Assembly (NCBI RefSeq): GCF_042242105.1
Contig: NC_092019.1
Coordinates: 13,264,328 to 13,328,327 of the forward strand
Source: Pempheris klunzingeri
Taxonomy: Eukaryota; Chordata; Actinopteri; Acropomatiformes; Pempheridae
Reading direction: 5' to 3'
DNA length: 64,000 bases
Under the pieces are notes generated by a model. It did no database searches. It saw only the letters and a list, made by a program, of their open reading frames with translations, and was not told where the DNA came from. Below, piece by piece: positions 27,801 to 37,100 of the stretch (position 1 is the first letter of the stretch; each line of letters begins with the position of its first letter). The translations under genes and the position numbers were made by a program.

Positions 27801-28396
27801 TACCTAGAAGAATTGATACGGTTTTGAAGGCAAATGGTCGTCACACCAAATATTGATTTGCATTTTGCAAATCTATAATAAACAATAACATTTTATTTTT
27901 TTGAAAGCATTCTTTACAGCATTTCCTCACACCTGCCTGAGACTTTTGCAAAGTACTGTACATTTAAAATATGTCTGCCCTGTATTCAGTAATATTAGAC
28001 AGGTTTATGGTCGTAGGTTGACCCCCCAGCGGTTTCCCCTTGTAAATACACCAGTCTTTGCATTCACATTGTGTGGCTGACTTCAACAGATGCAGATGAT
28101 CATGTGCGACCTCAGTGCCAACTGGAATAACTCTTATCGGGAAATGGAGCAGCGTATTCTCTCTATGGAGCAGAAGCTGGACGAGCTGAGTCGCTGCTTC
28201 CAACAAACCTCTGAGCTGCTGGCTCAGGTCCTGCGTCACCGCAAATCAGAAATCAGGTACACTAACTGTACAGCTGCCAGCAACATTGCACAGATCTGAT
28301 AACACAGTGCAGGATGTGGTGTCTAAGCTGAACTGGAACATGCTTGCTAAGCAAAATAAATCATTTTTTGTTGTTGTTTTTTTTTTTTGCAGGTGA
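4551..28396 (+). CDS. kcnn4: Intermediate-conductance Ca2+-activated K+ channel KCa3.1 (SK4/IK1)
   Basis: Nine coding exons: 4551-4820, 10509-10604, 11862-12298, 18534-18669, 22376-22486, 24687-24808, 26031-26100, 28090-28256 and 28393-28396, giving 470 aa. The last exon adds one base and the stop. This is a six-helix K+ channel of the plasma membrane that opens when Ca2+-calmodulin binds its C-terminal region. S1 is near residues 62-83 and S2 near 97-117. The pore and filter are TVGYGD (290-295), and S6 with the calmodulin-binding region follows (GVACTAML, then [15 protein letters not shown]). The C-terminus is a predicted coiled coil. Order and sequence follow human KCNN4 (427 aa) rather than the SK1-3 channels; the extra length is mainly at the N-terminus. 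The start at 4551 has good context, but an in-frame ATG at 4437 would add 38 residues. Intron 1 (5.7 kb) shows no other gene. Confidence 0.95.
13385..13770. repeat. Dispersed repeat with telomere-like CCCTAACCT blocks, kcnn4 intron 3
   Basis: Two blocks of degenerate CTAACC/CTTAACC units (about 13395-13450 and 13615-13685) flank text about 'gaggacc' and 'tcctcacaa', a combination I know from dispersed repeats in many fish genomes. It runs directly into a CA microsatellite. The units are too degenerate and too internal to be a telomere. The family name is not certain. Confidence 0.55.
13799..13848. repeat. (CA)n microsatellite
   Basis: About 25 uninterrupted CA units in kcnn4 intron 3. Confidence 0.97.
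15470..17230 (-). mobile_element. Degraded endogenous retrovirus pol segment (gamma/epsilon-type), antisense in kcnn4 intron 3
   Basis: Reading the minus strand from 17230 downwards, fragments appear in normal retroviral pol order. First is the end of reverse transcriptase (a [11 protein letters not shown]-type motif near 17165-17210), then the connection region and RNase H (15981-16943). The zinc-binding N-terminus of integrase follows (around 15700-15825, with CEKCMTC). Last is a C-terminal integrase motif [10 protein letters not shown] near 15495-15535. The catalytic core of integrase is missing between the last two parts. The reverse transcriptase part carries at least one frame change and a stop. 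No gag, env or LTR was recognised. It is a relic, not a functional virus, and it lies opposite to kcnn4 transcription. Confidence 0.85.
15981..16943 (-). pseudogene. Retroviral RNase H / RT-connection fragment
   Basis: A 320-codon open frame on the minus strand, the best preserved part of the retroviral relic. The N-terminal half resembles the RT connection region ([13 protein letters not shown]). The second half is RNase H, with the acidic residues visible in [28 protein letters not shown] and NARADAAAK. It lacks the rest of reverse transcriptase and a complete integrase. It stays open probably by chance or because the insertion is fairly young. It is not a host gene. Confidence 0.85.
17511..17668. 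repeat. GT-rich minisatellite with GTGTGTGACCT-type unit
   Basis: A GT run passes into about ten imperfect units that alternate (GT)n with GACCT or TCCT. It lies just beyond the 5' end of the retroviral relic in kcnn4 intron 3. Confidence 0.9.
18737..18800. repeat. (CA)n microsatellite
   Basis: CA repeat in kcnn4 intron 4, less than 100 bases upstream of a hAT element. Confidence 0.95.
18887..19914 (-). mobile_element. hAT-superfamily DNA transposon, internally deleted, kcnn4 intron 4
   Basis: The ends are inverted repeats: CAGTGGTGTCCAAAC at 18887-18901 and GTTTGGACACCCCTG ending at 19914. Flanking octamers TACTACTC (18879-18886) and CACTATTC (19915-19922) match at six of eight bases, as expected for an old hAT 8-bp target duplication. 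A transposase fragment lies on the minus strand inside. A hairpin also lies inside, around 18974-19037 (arms built on CACTAGAGGTGA). At about 1 kb it is far too short for a full hAT transposase, so it cannot move by itself. Confidence 0.85.
19381..19686 (-). pseudogene. hAT transposase fragment
   Basis: A 101-codon minus-strand frame inside the hAT element. The stretch [18 protein letters not shown] resembles the conserved TDGAPAM core of hAT transposases of the kind also found in domesticated GTF2IRD2/ZBED-type proteins. Most of the transposase is missing. Confidence 0.7.
24064..24122. repeat. Degenerate (GT)n tract
   Basis: Imperfect GT repeat in kcnn4 intron 5. Confidence 0.8.
26806..27960 (-). 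mobile_element. Tc1-like DNA transposon, kcnn4 intron 7
   Basis: Both ends are TA-flanked: TACAGTAC at 26806-26813 and GTACTGTA at 27953-27960. The terminal inverted repeats extend for about 70 bases with moderate identity, including a shared CAGGCAGGTGTGAG-type block and AAGAATGCTTTCAAAA. The length of about 1.15 kb and the TA duplication are typical of Tc1/mariner elements. The transposase is on the minus strand and is broken, so this copy is dead. Confidence 0.92.
26898..27170 (-). pseudogene. Tc1-like transposase, C-terminal remnant
   Basis: A 90-codon minus-strand frame begins with [19 protein letters not shown], the conserved end of Tc1 DDE transposases. The Glu in that motif is normally the third catalytic acid. 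It continues to the usual C-terminus (KGGHTKYG). The upstream catalytic domain is present between about 27170 and 27700 only as short frames interrupted by stops and shifts. Confidence 0.88.
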
Positions 28397-29985
28397 CATG
28401 GCTACATACACTTATGGAGAAAGTCTTCAGTGTTTTCATCTACAGTGTTCATGAAAGTGAGATGGTAAATCTCTCCACAGAGAGCAGCTCCAGACCCTTA
28501 ACATGCTGAACCACTTGGAGGACTGGCATACCTACTAAAGATCTCATCTTCTGGCCCTGTGCTGAGTGCACTGCACAATGACTCATAACTGTAAAATTAT
28601 ACAGCTAAAATAAGACTGCCATTCTCTGTGGGAGAATCAGAGTACATTTTGAGAAATTTGTGGTGTTTTCAGAAGTCGTATTTCTGACAGTGCACCAAGA
28701 ACTGAATTAATCTCAAACAAGGACTGCAGGGAACCTTGCAATTCACACCGTCAAAGACTCTAGGGCTTTCTCTCTCAACTGCTTTGTAAGGTTTGACTGA
28801 TGGACTCCGTCGCTGCCTTATTCCTGTGGAATAAGATATATATTTTTACATGTTAAGTTTATTCCAAATTTCTTGCAGTATTTTACATTGTTAGCCTAAT
28901 CAGTTTTATAAAAATTTTTTTTAAAAAAAACCCTTGCAAATCCTTTTTTTCCCCCCATTAGCACAGTTTAACGGTTACCAACTGATTGTTGATTGCAAAC
29001 AAGCTTATTGATAATAATAATACAATTTCTAACAATTCCTCATTGTTCTGCTGTCCTAACCCGTGCAACGAATTGTGAATGAAACTATGTTACAATGCTG
29101 AACCAAAAAAAGAAACTTAACTTCAATTCAAATATTGTGAGGACAAACCTTTATTTGAAATTGTAAGTCCTTGGGATTTTAAGGGATGCCAACAAAAACT
29201 CATAGGGTAATGTCTTCGTTTAAGGTTGTAATCATCTGATGCAGGAAAAGCACCGAATAGTTTACACCTGTTCGAAGAACAATGAAACGTGACTTGTCAA
29301 CTTGTCTTTTTTGCAACCCATCAGCTCCATCTAGTGGACATGAATTAAGTAAACTACATAACACTGCGGAGAATAAAAAATCATAAAGATTATATAACAG
29401 CCATAAAAAAAGTCATATGCTATTTTCAACCTGAATATCAAGATCTCTACAATGTCTCACAGGAGTGTACTGTAGTGAAAACAAATCTAAAAAACAGATG
29501 GGAAGAAGACTAGGAAACTCCCCTACAAACCTTACTGTTAAGAATGCACTTTGTGTGGAAAAAAAAAAAGGAAAAACTGGATTAACTCTTTCTCTGGAGG
29601 ATAAACTGGAGTTTTTATGTGTTTTAACTTAATCCAATAGTGAAAAAAAGTTCCTTGTGGGTTAATTTCTCCTCTGGTATGTTGTCCAAAATAACTTATG
29701 AGGAACTTGTTTTAACCCTGATTGCGATGTATCGTTTGCACATGATGAAAACATGTAAACCATCCAGGACATGCTTATAATTAAAAGCCATTAAGAATGA
29801 ATGTGTATGCGTTTTTGCTTTGATTTTGTCACCTGATACTACAAAAATAAACAAAATAGTGACAATCCAATGACACGTGTGTAAGATCCCTTTTGGTTTA
29901 ACACCTCGTCTTTAAAAGTGTTGCACAAAGCTGGAGAAGAGTACCTGCAAACCTATGAATAAACCAGAGATGTGTTGGTGCTTTG
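28397..29985. other. Tail-to-tail 3' UTRs of kcnn4 and the zinc-finger gene
   Basis: AT-rich, no coding exon seen. The left part is kcnn4 3' UTR. On the minus strand an AATAAA (TTTATT at 29150-29155) could end the zinc-finger mRNA, giving it an 830-base 3' UTR. A plus-strand AATAAA near 29372 could serve kcnn4. The two transcripts may therefore overlap. Confidence 0.45.
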
Positions 29986-31935
29986 TCATTTCAGGGACTT
30001 CAATTGTTTTGTTTTCGTCCGGTTTTTAAGTTGGTGCCATATGTAAGCCGAGGGCCTAAAAAAGAGTTGTCCACAGTCACAGGCAAAGGGCATTCTGCAA
30101 TTTCTCTTTACTGTATGTTTCCACGTACGTCCAGAGCGGGTTTTTTTCCGTGACTTGCCCTTCATGTGCTCAGCTAAGAGTTTTGCTCCTGTGAAAGTGT
30201 CCCCACAGCTGACACAGATGTAGCTCACGGTCTCTGCATGCTGAACACAATGTCGCAGGAGGTGCAGCTGGTGCTTAAAAGCCCGGCCGCACTGGCACTG
30301 GTGTGATCGGTGGCCTCGGTGGAGGTAGCGGTGGCTGATGATGAGGGAGGGCTGCCGCAGTATGGCACCACACTGCCTGCAGGGGAAAGGGGCCTTGGAG
30401 CGCCAGCCGGTGTTCATACGTTTCATCAAAGCCACATTGTGGCTGCCATTCTCAAACAAGGCCAAAATAGTCGGTGCGGAGGCAGGGTCAGGGGTGGCAG
30501 TGTCTGGACCTGTGTCACCTGCGTTGGGTCGGACAAATAAAGGTGGAGAAAGATGGTTTAAAGGCTGGTTGTTTGACTGGTCTGGGGCACCGTCTTTCCC
30601 TAATCTAACGGGTGCAGCAGAAGATGGCATGCAATTGACAGCAGGAGGTCTGCCTGGGTGGGAGGAGGACATCGAGAGAGAGGAAGGACTGGATTTCACA
30701 ACAGTGGACAGTGACCCTGCATAGTTTTGGCCAACATGGAGCTTCCCATTTATGACCTGGTTGACATTTGACTGGGCTGCTGTTCCACGGAGCCCTGGTG
30801 ACACCTTTTTGTCAGTCAGCGCTGATGGATTGGTAATGATGCACACCTTGGTGCTGACCACTGACGTGTGAACTCTGGTGACGTGGTTCAGCAAAGTTTT
30901 CTCAGAGGTGAAAAACGATTTGCATATGTTACATGCATGCGGCATTGATTCAGAACAAAAGAGGACCAAAGGTGATCTGCTTCCTTTGGGACACTGGTGG
31001 TGATGATAGGCGTTCTCATGAGAGAAAACTTGGCCACAGATGTCACAGGAGTACAAAGGCATGTAGTGTTCATTTAGAGACGTCTCACTAACAAAGAGCT
31101 CCTTGCACAGTGAACACTGATATTTCACCCTTATACCACTACAGTGCAGCAAATGGAGCTTTATTGACCTAAATGGTCCCCTACCACATGAAGCACATAT
31201 TGAACTATTAGTACTAGGAAGGATTGCAGGGGTTTTCTTGGAGTTTGGACTGTTAGACGAGTCACTGGAACAATCAGTTGAACTGGAGTTCGAGCCGCCA
31301 TCCGATTCTGGATCATCAGGCTTAGAGCGTGTTTTATCCTCATCATCGGATTCAGAGCTTGTTGAATCATCTGCCTTCTCGCAATCACTTTCCACGTCGA
31401 TATCGTTATCATCTTCACCCACTATATACTCCACACTGTTTTCAGACGTCTCAGGTCTCTCAGGCTTCATCTCAGTTCTTTGTGGAGCTCTCAGCTCTGA
31501 CAGCGGGTCACACAGGACTGAATTTGTGCTTTGCTGTGCAGTCACTTCATTAGAAACGGCTTGACTGTTCGGACTCTGACGCATGACAGCGGAAATCAAA
31601 GAGGGAGCTTCTTGAAAGGAAGCCGAGCCCAAGCAATGCGTCTCCACATGCGTGTTCAGCTCCCACACGTTACTGAAAGACTGCTGGCACTTCTTGCAGA
31701 GCGGTGGCGAGTGTACGTTATCCAGGTGCGTGGAAAGCGACGTCAGGCGTCGGAAAGTAACTTTGCAGATGTGGCAAGTAGCTTTGATATTGTGGCTTTT
31801 GTAATGCGACATCAAGGTTGTGATTTTGCTGAATTTTTTCCCACATTCCCAGCATTTCGCATCTAGGTGGGCATTATCCAAATGCCTTATTGTGGATAGA
31901 CTCCATTCTTCATCGCTGCTCGAGTCTTCAGACAT
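29986..31935 (-). CDS. C2H2 zinc-finger protein, single coding exon
   Basis: A 649-aa open frame. Three C2H2 fingers lie near residues 28-48, 54-75 and 80-100. A long acidic Ser/Asp/Glu linker (about 165-235) follows. Then come about four irregular Cys/His modules (CASCGRGPFRS, CSLCKELFVSETSL, CDICGQVFSHENAY, CNICKSFFTSEKTL), a Ser/Pro-rich stretch, and a C-terminal group (CRQCGAILRQPSL, CQCGRAFKHQLHL, CVSCGDTFTGAKL, CDCGQLFFRPSAY). Such proteins usually bind DNA in the nucleus. Linkers are not of the TGEKP type and there is no KRAB or BTB domain. A splice acceptor (AG at 31967-31968 on the minus strand) precedes the start, so an upstream untranslated exon exists. It is divergent from smg9. 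I do not recognise the orthologue. Confidence 0.85.
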   Translation of the reverse strand: MSEDSSSDEEWSLSTIRHLDNAHLDAKCWECGKKFSKITTLMSHYKSHNIKATCHICKVTFRRLTSLSTHLDNVHSPPLCKKCQQSFSNVWELNTHVETHCLGSASFQEAPSLISAVMRQSPNSQAVSNEVTAQQSTNSVLCDPLSELRAPQRTEMKPERPETSENSVEYIVGEDDNDIDVESDCEKADDSTSSESDDEDKTRSKPDDPESDGGSNSSSTDCSSDSSNSPNSKKTPAILPSTNSSICASCGRGPFRSIKLHLLHCSGIRVKYQCSLCKELFVSETSLNEHYMPLYSCDICGQVFSHENAYHHHQCPKGSRSPLVLFCSESMPHACNICKSFFTSEKTLLNHVTRVHTSVVSTKVCIITNPSALTDKKVSPGLRGTAAQSNVNQVINGKLHVGQNYAGSLSTVVKSSPSSLSMSSSHPGRPPAVNCMPSSAAPVRLGKDGAPDQSNNQPLNHLSPPLFVRPNAGDTGPDTATPDPASAPTILALFENGSHNVALMKRMNTGWRSKAPFPCRQCGAILRQPSLIISHRYLHRGHRSHQCQCGRAFKHQLHLLRHCVQHAETVSYICVSCGDTFTGAKLLAEHMKGKSRKKTRSGRTWKHTVKRNCRMPFACDCGQLFFRPSAYIWHQLKNRTKTKQLKSLK

Positions 31936-31966
31936 AAGGAGCAGGTCAGGGCAACCTCTGGGTGGT

Positions 31967-34127
31967 CTGAAATTTAAAGCAGAATCACTTAAAATATGTT
32001 TGTGAATAAATCCATGTTGCAGGTTTCATACTAAGCATCACAGCAGCCAGTTTCGACAGTAATTGTATGTGTGGTTCAGAGCTGAGACAGTTACACTAAA
32101 ACGGATTAACTGACTGACCAGACCAGACATTTTCTAGAATACGTCACCAACTTTTAGACAGATTGCTCGCCATTTTGCACAGACATTCGTGGTCCCCTGA
32201 GGATAACGCTGACTGACTTCAGCGATCCCGTGACTTTTCCTCCAGCGCCACCATGAGGTTCACATGTGTAGCTTTGTGCAAAAGCCCCTCAGCTATTTCT
32301 CAGATTGCTATCAAAGTTGGCACACACATTCATGTCCCACTCAGGATGGACTGACAAAACTTTGGGTGAGGCCTTAACTTTATATCCAGAGCCACCATCA
32401 GGTCAAGATTTCAATGTATCCAGAACTTTGGTTTATTACTTAAATACCTGCAAACTCACATTACCATCAGCCTCAGCTGTACTTTGTGTGTGGTGCTAAT
32501 TAGCAAACGTTAGCAAGCGAGCACGCTAAGTTAAGGTGGTGATCATGGTATAGATGCTGAACAGCATGTTAGCATTGTAATTATGAGCATATTAGCATTT
32601 AGCTTCAAGAATCCATGTGCCTAAACAAAGCCTCACATAGCTCCCAGTCTCATCCTCTTACGTAATTTTAAAGTAACATTTTGTCCTATTCTATTGATAT
32701 ATTCAAATGTATATCTATGAGCTTTAGACAAAATAAGCAATTTGAAGAAGCCACCATAAGCTCTGTGATCTGTGATCAGATTTATAGACTAACCGGTTAA
32801 TCTATTAACTTTTGTGTCTTCACAATACTTCACTCTTGGCGCTGCTTTAAAACAGATTTGTACTCGTAGCTGGCGGTTTTGTGTAAGAGGGCAGCATGGG
32901 AAGACGTACCACTGGAGACCTCAATGTAACACATTTACATCTGCACAGCGAAACTGTTACTTACCTCTGCACACAAGCACTGGACCAATACACTGCTGCT
33001 AAAGACCTCAGGTGAAACAATGCGATGTCTCTAGACTAGACGGTGATGGTTCATCTAAGTCACTTACTGAGCGTTACTTAAAAAATACAAATAGCTAACG
33101 TTAGCGTTAACTTGTCTGTGCCGATCTGAGCAAACTAACAGCCTCCATTCAGGATTTGTGTCTGTAGCTCACCCATGTGTGCGGGTGGCGACAACACAGA
33201 TACAAACCAGCCCATCACAAAGACAAAAACTCATCAAATTTAACATTTGAAGACACCGTCATGTTGTTGATGGCGTCCACACATAGCTCTCCTCCATATC
33301 CGTTCTAGACCGGAAGACGGGCGCCTACATCTCCCAGAATGCATCGGAATGTTTCATTCAACTTCCATGGCTAAAGGAAGTTTCATATTTCTCTAAACTT
33401 CGTTGAAAACTCGTGTTTGATATACTTGCAAATTAATTCAATTTTGATAGCAGTTCATTTCATGAGGGTTTAAATTACAAGGATAGCTATAACATATCAG
33501 GAAGATCACATTTTCTCTTCACTAGAACCACATATTGTATAAAAGAATCATATGCTGCACTGTGTATTTTTTATGATTAATTAATTTTGAATTTTTCAAA
33601 AATGAGTGCTAACAATCTGAACTTTATGATGAAGGCAAAAAAAATCGGCGTAAGACTTCACGCCGAAATGTGGCGCCTTTAACTGGCGGAACTACTCAAA
33701 TCAATACGATGTTTCAGAACGACTTCATTTAGCAGACGAACGAGATGCGTTTGATTGAGAACCAAGCGAATTTCAGGCGGGCGGAGTTTCATCTAACGCG
33801 TTGATAATCGTCAACCGCCTCAATGTCGTGTGAAAAACGGTTAACGCCTAACAATAAAACAAATGCACAAGCGGAAATCTTTAGCGTTATTTACGTCTAC
33901 AGACATACGTTTTGGGTTGAAACTAAACCGATATCGCTATTTAATACCCCTAAATGTTAACGATAGTAATGGCCACGGGGCTGTTAACTAAGAGCAGACT
34001 TCTAATTTCAAAGATATCCCTGTGAGATCAACATTATCTTTATCTCACCGCTGCTCGGAAGCGGGTCGCGTCGTTAGCTAGCTTTCTATTGACAGCGGTT
34101 GTTGAAGTGAATTAGGTGAGTATCGAC
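31967..34127. other. Divergent promoter region between the zinc-finger gene and smg9
   Basis: Contains a dispersed fish repeat (about 32110-32620) and otherwise no recognisable exon. The 5' untranslated exon of the zinc-finger gene must lie here, probably near 33200-33310. From about 33620 CpG dinucleotides become frequent and lead into the smg9 first exon, consistent with a housekeeping-type start. Confidence 0.45.
32110..32620. repeat. Dispersed teleost repeat with GTTAGCA/GCTAAC words
   Basis: The stretch with 'agcgccaccatgaggttca', 'tactttgtgtgtggtgctaa' and repeated TTAGCA/GCTAAG words is a dispersed repeat I know from many fish genomes. A part of the same family recurs at 63590-63675 in this window (shared wording around 'catggtaaacattatacctgc' and 'atcagcat'). 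I cannot name its class with certainty. Confidence 0.6.
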
Positions 34128-37100
34128 ATGTCAGAGTCCGGACACAGCCAGCCGGGGATGTACGGGCAGGGCCGCAGGAGGAGGAGACGCCGGGGAGACA
34201 GAGATGCTGGACAAAATCTGTCCGGTCCCAGTCGGGATCGTGAATACCAACCGAGGGAACGCAGGGTAATACAAACACCCAGTCACATTGGTAGAGTCTG
34301 GGTTGTTTTCAGTGTTGGTGTATCTTTTATACTTCAGAGTAATGACTCCGTTTCATTTGTCTGTTAAGGATGGGAGCGAGGATCCACCAGGCCCTCTCAT
34401 TCAGAAGACCCCCATCATTCTTGCAAAACCTCCAGGGGAAAGGGTATATCAGCTTGTGTCAGACATTAAGCTCCTCTTTATCGACCACAAACAATACAGG
34501 AGAGCATTTTGATTTGTTTACGTAGTACTTTGCTTGCAGGATATAGTCAGGTTGACCTCAAAAACTACACATTAGTGCAGTGTGTGAAATCAAGCATCAT
34601 GTCAAGAAAGTTTGGCAGCAATTACATTTAAATGAATTCATTTGGCAGATACTTTTGTCCAGGGCACTTGTACATTCACATAATTCTTTCCAGAATTCAC
34701 AACGACCTCACATGCCAAAACAAATGAGTCACAGTTTTTGAACGATCCTTACAGACCAGATTAAAAATCAACTGTAGCCCAGATTAGGGCAAATTCTGGT
34801 TTATTCGATTCATTCATGGTTGTTGTGCGGCATTGCTATGGCTTGCTTGTGGCGTAGATCTGTGCAAACCGGAGCGGACCACCCACGTGCCACAATGCCA
34901 TGTGGTATGTAGGCCAGATGAACGTGTAGGGTGTGAGCTGGTTTTGGGCCACAGCAGCTTTTCTATCTGGGGAAAGTTCTGTTCATATCTATTAAGATCT
35001 CCCCCCTCTCAGTTTATGTGATCTCTTGTGTTTTACCAGGCCAAGACATCACAGAATGCACCTGTCAGTGGAGCTCCAGTCCTGGAGAAGCCCATCATGC
35101 TAATGAAAGCCAGGGACGATGGAGGGAAGCCAGGGACCCCTCCAGAAGCTGCAGCGCAACCCTCTGGTCCAGGGCCCTCCAAGATGGAGAAGGAAGGGCA
35201 GCGACCCACCCAGCCCGTATACCAGATTCAGAACAGAGGAATGGGTGCTTCTGCATCGAGCAGCGCTGTGGACCGTGAGTTACTGTAGATTTCACAAAAA
35301 GAACTGTTACGGTGATGTTAAGAAATACTTTGATGCACTCCTTAAGGCCAAATTACACTTACAGAGAAGAGAAAAAATCAATGTTGAATCCTGTCATGAC
35401 TTCCAGCTATGCTCGGCCAGTCTAAACTCCTCCCTCCAGAGAAGATGAAGCACAGCATTAAGCTAGTGGATGATCAGATGAACTGGTGTGACAGTGCCAT
35501 GGAGGTGAGTTAAGGTTTAGTTGATTGTGGAGCCATTGTATTCAGTGATTTAACATGTTTTAAACGTACTGCGCTGTATCTAGTCTAGACGTTGTGTTTT
35601 GTTGTGATGTGTCGCAGTATCTGAGGGACCAGACAGACATGTTGGTGGTGGGAGTCATCGGCCTGCAGGGAACTGGGAAATCTACGATCATGTCGCTGTT
35701 ATCTGCCAACACACCTGAGGAAGATCAAAGGTAAGTTTGGTCGAAACACCAACTGTAACCTCACGCTTGTAAACAATTACGTTATGTGTAAGCTATGTAT
35801 ACATTTTATTGATTAATAGCACACTATTGAAATACATTGTTGCACTTTACAAAAGTGTTAAAAAGAGGAAAATAGGAGAGCATCTAAAATCCTATTTGAA
35901 CCATGAAGAAAACTGCAGTAAAAAGTGTAGATGGGGGCTTTTCTATGATGACAGAAAATGTCTAGAGGAATTTAAAACAACAAAATAATGTTCCTGTTAC
36001 CAGTTAAGTGTATGAGGAGGTCAGTTGAAACTAAACGCAGAAGGACTGAAATTTTAAGTAAGTATTGTGAAAATCAGTCAGTGAAAGTTCCTGTTAGACT
36101 TACAGTGGTGTAAGTACACTATTAGACCATGTGGTACTACTGATTGGCCTAAGCATTGTTACACTAGTGATAGTACCAGTAAAACAAATCAAAAGAAAAA
36201 GTATTATAATGCTGTGATCAGGGGTAGAGTAGTCCTCTAAAAAGCAGAATATAACAATATAAGAGAAGAGTGCGATTAATATTGAATACTGTCAAACATC
36301 TCCTGTTACTATAGGTAATTATAGAGAGGATGTATCTTTTGGGTTTAATATAAATGTAATAGTATAAGTTAAGAGTGTACTGTCAGCTCTAATTTGTTTT
36401 TCTGTCAATTTTGTATCCATATTGCTCAGGTGGAATAAAAGTAGGGTTGCAAAAGCAGCTCACGCTCACTCTTACAACAACACAGATAACACAAAACAAT
36501 ACAAAGTTTCTATATACGTTTATTCCTCCCATCAACACTTTGTATTTTCAAGCTGCACTTAAAAAGTGACAGTCCTCTTTCTGAACACAGAGGGGCGATA
36601 TAAACCCATCTAATGGAGTTAATCATACATTAGTCTAACAGTTCACACTCCGTTTAAAATCAGTTTAATTGTGTGACACATCGGAAAGCCTTATAATCAA
36701 TGCTATTTCTTTAGAGAAAATTAGAACCACTAAGTAAAATGCTGATGTAGACCTTCACACTCAAACTATGCACTTCTTAAATGCAGTTGAAATACATCAT
36801 TTTCTTTTAGCTCAGCCAGTGCAGTCACTTTAGCTGATGCAACATATCTTTTGGAAAACCAAGAAAAATTCTCATTCCCAGGTTTTAGCTTCTGAGTTGC
36901 AGGAAGAGACGGGCTAATTGGAAGAACACGAGATGGAAGTGTTGTGTCCCTTGTTTGGAATAAACCTGCGTGTTTGTTTGCACAGGGGTTATGTATTCAG
37001 AACCCAGACACAAGAAATCAAAGAAAGAGGAGGAAACCAGAGCACAGGCATTGATTTCTTCATCACTCAAGAGAGAGTCATCTTCTTGGATACACAGGTA

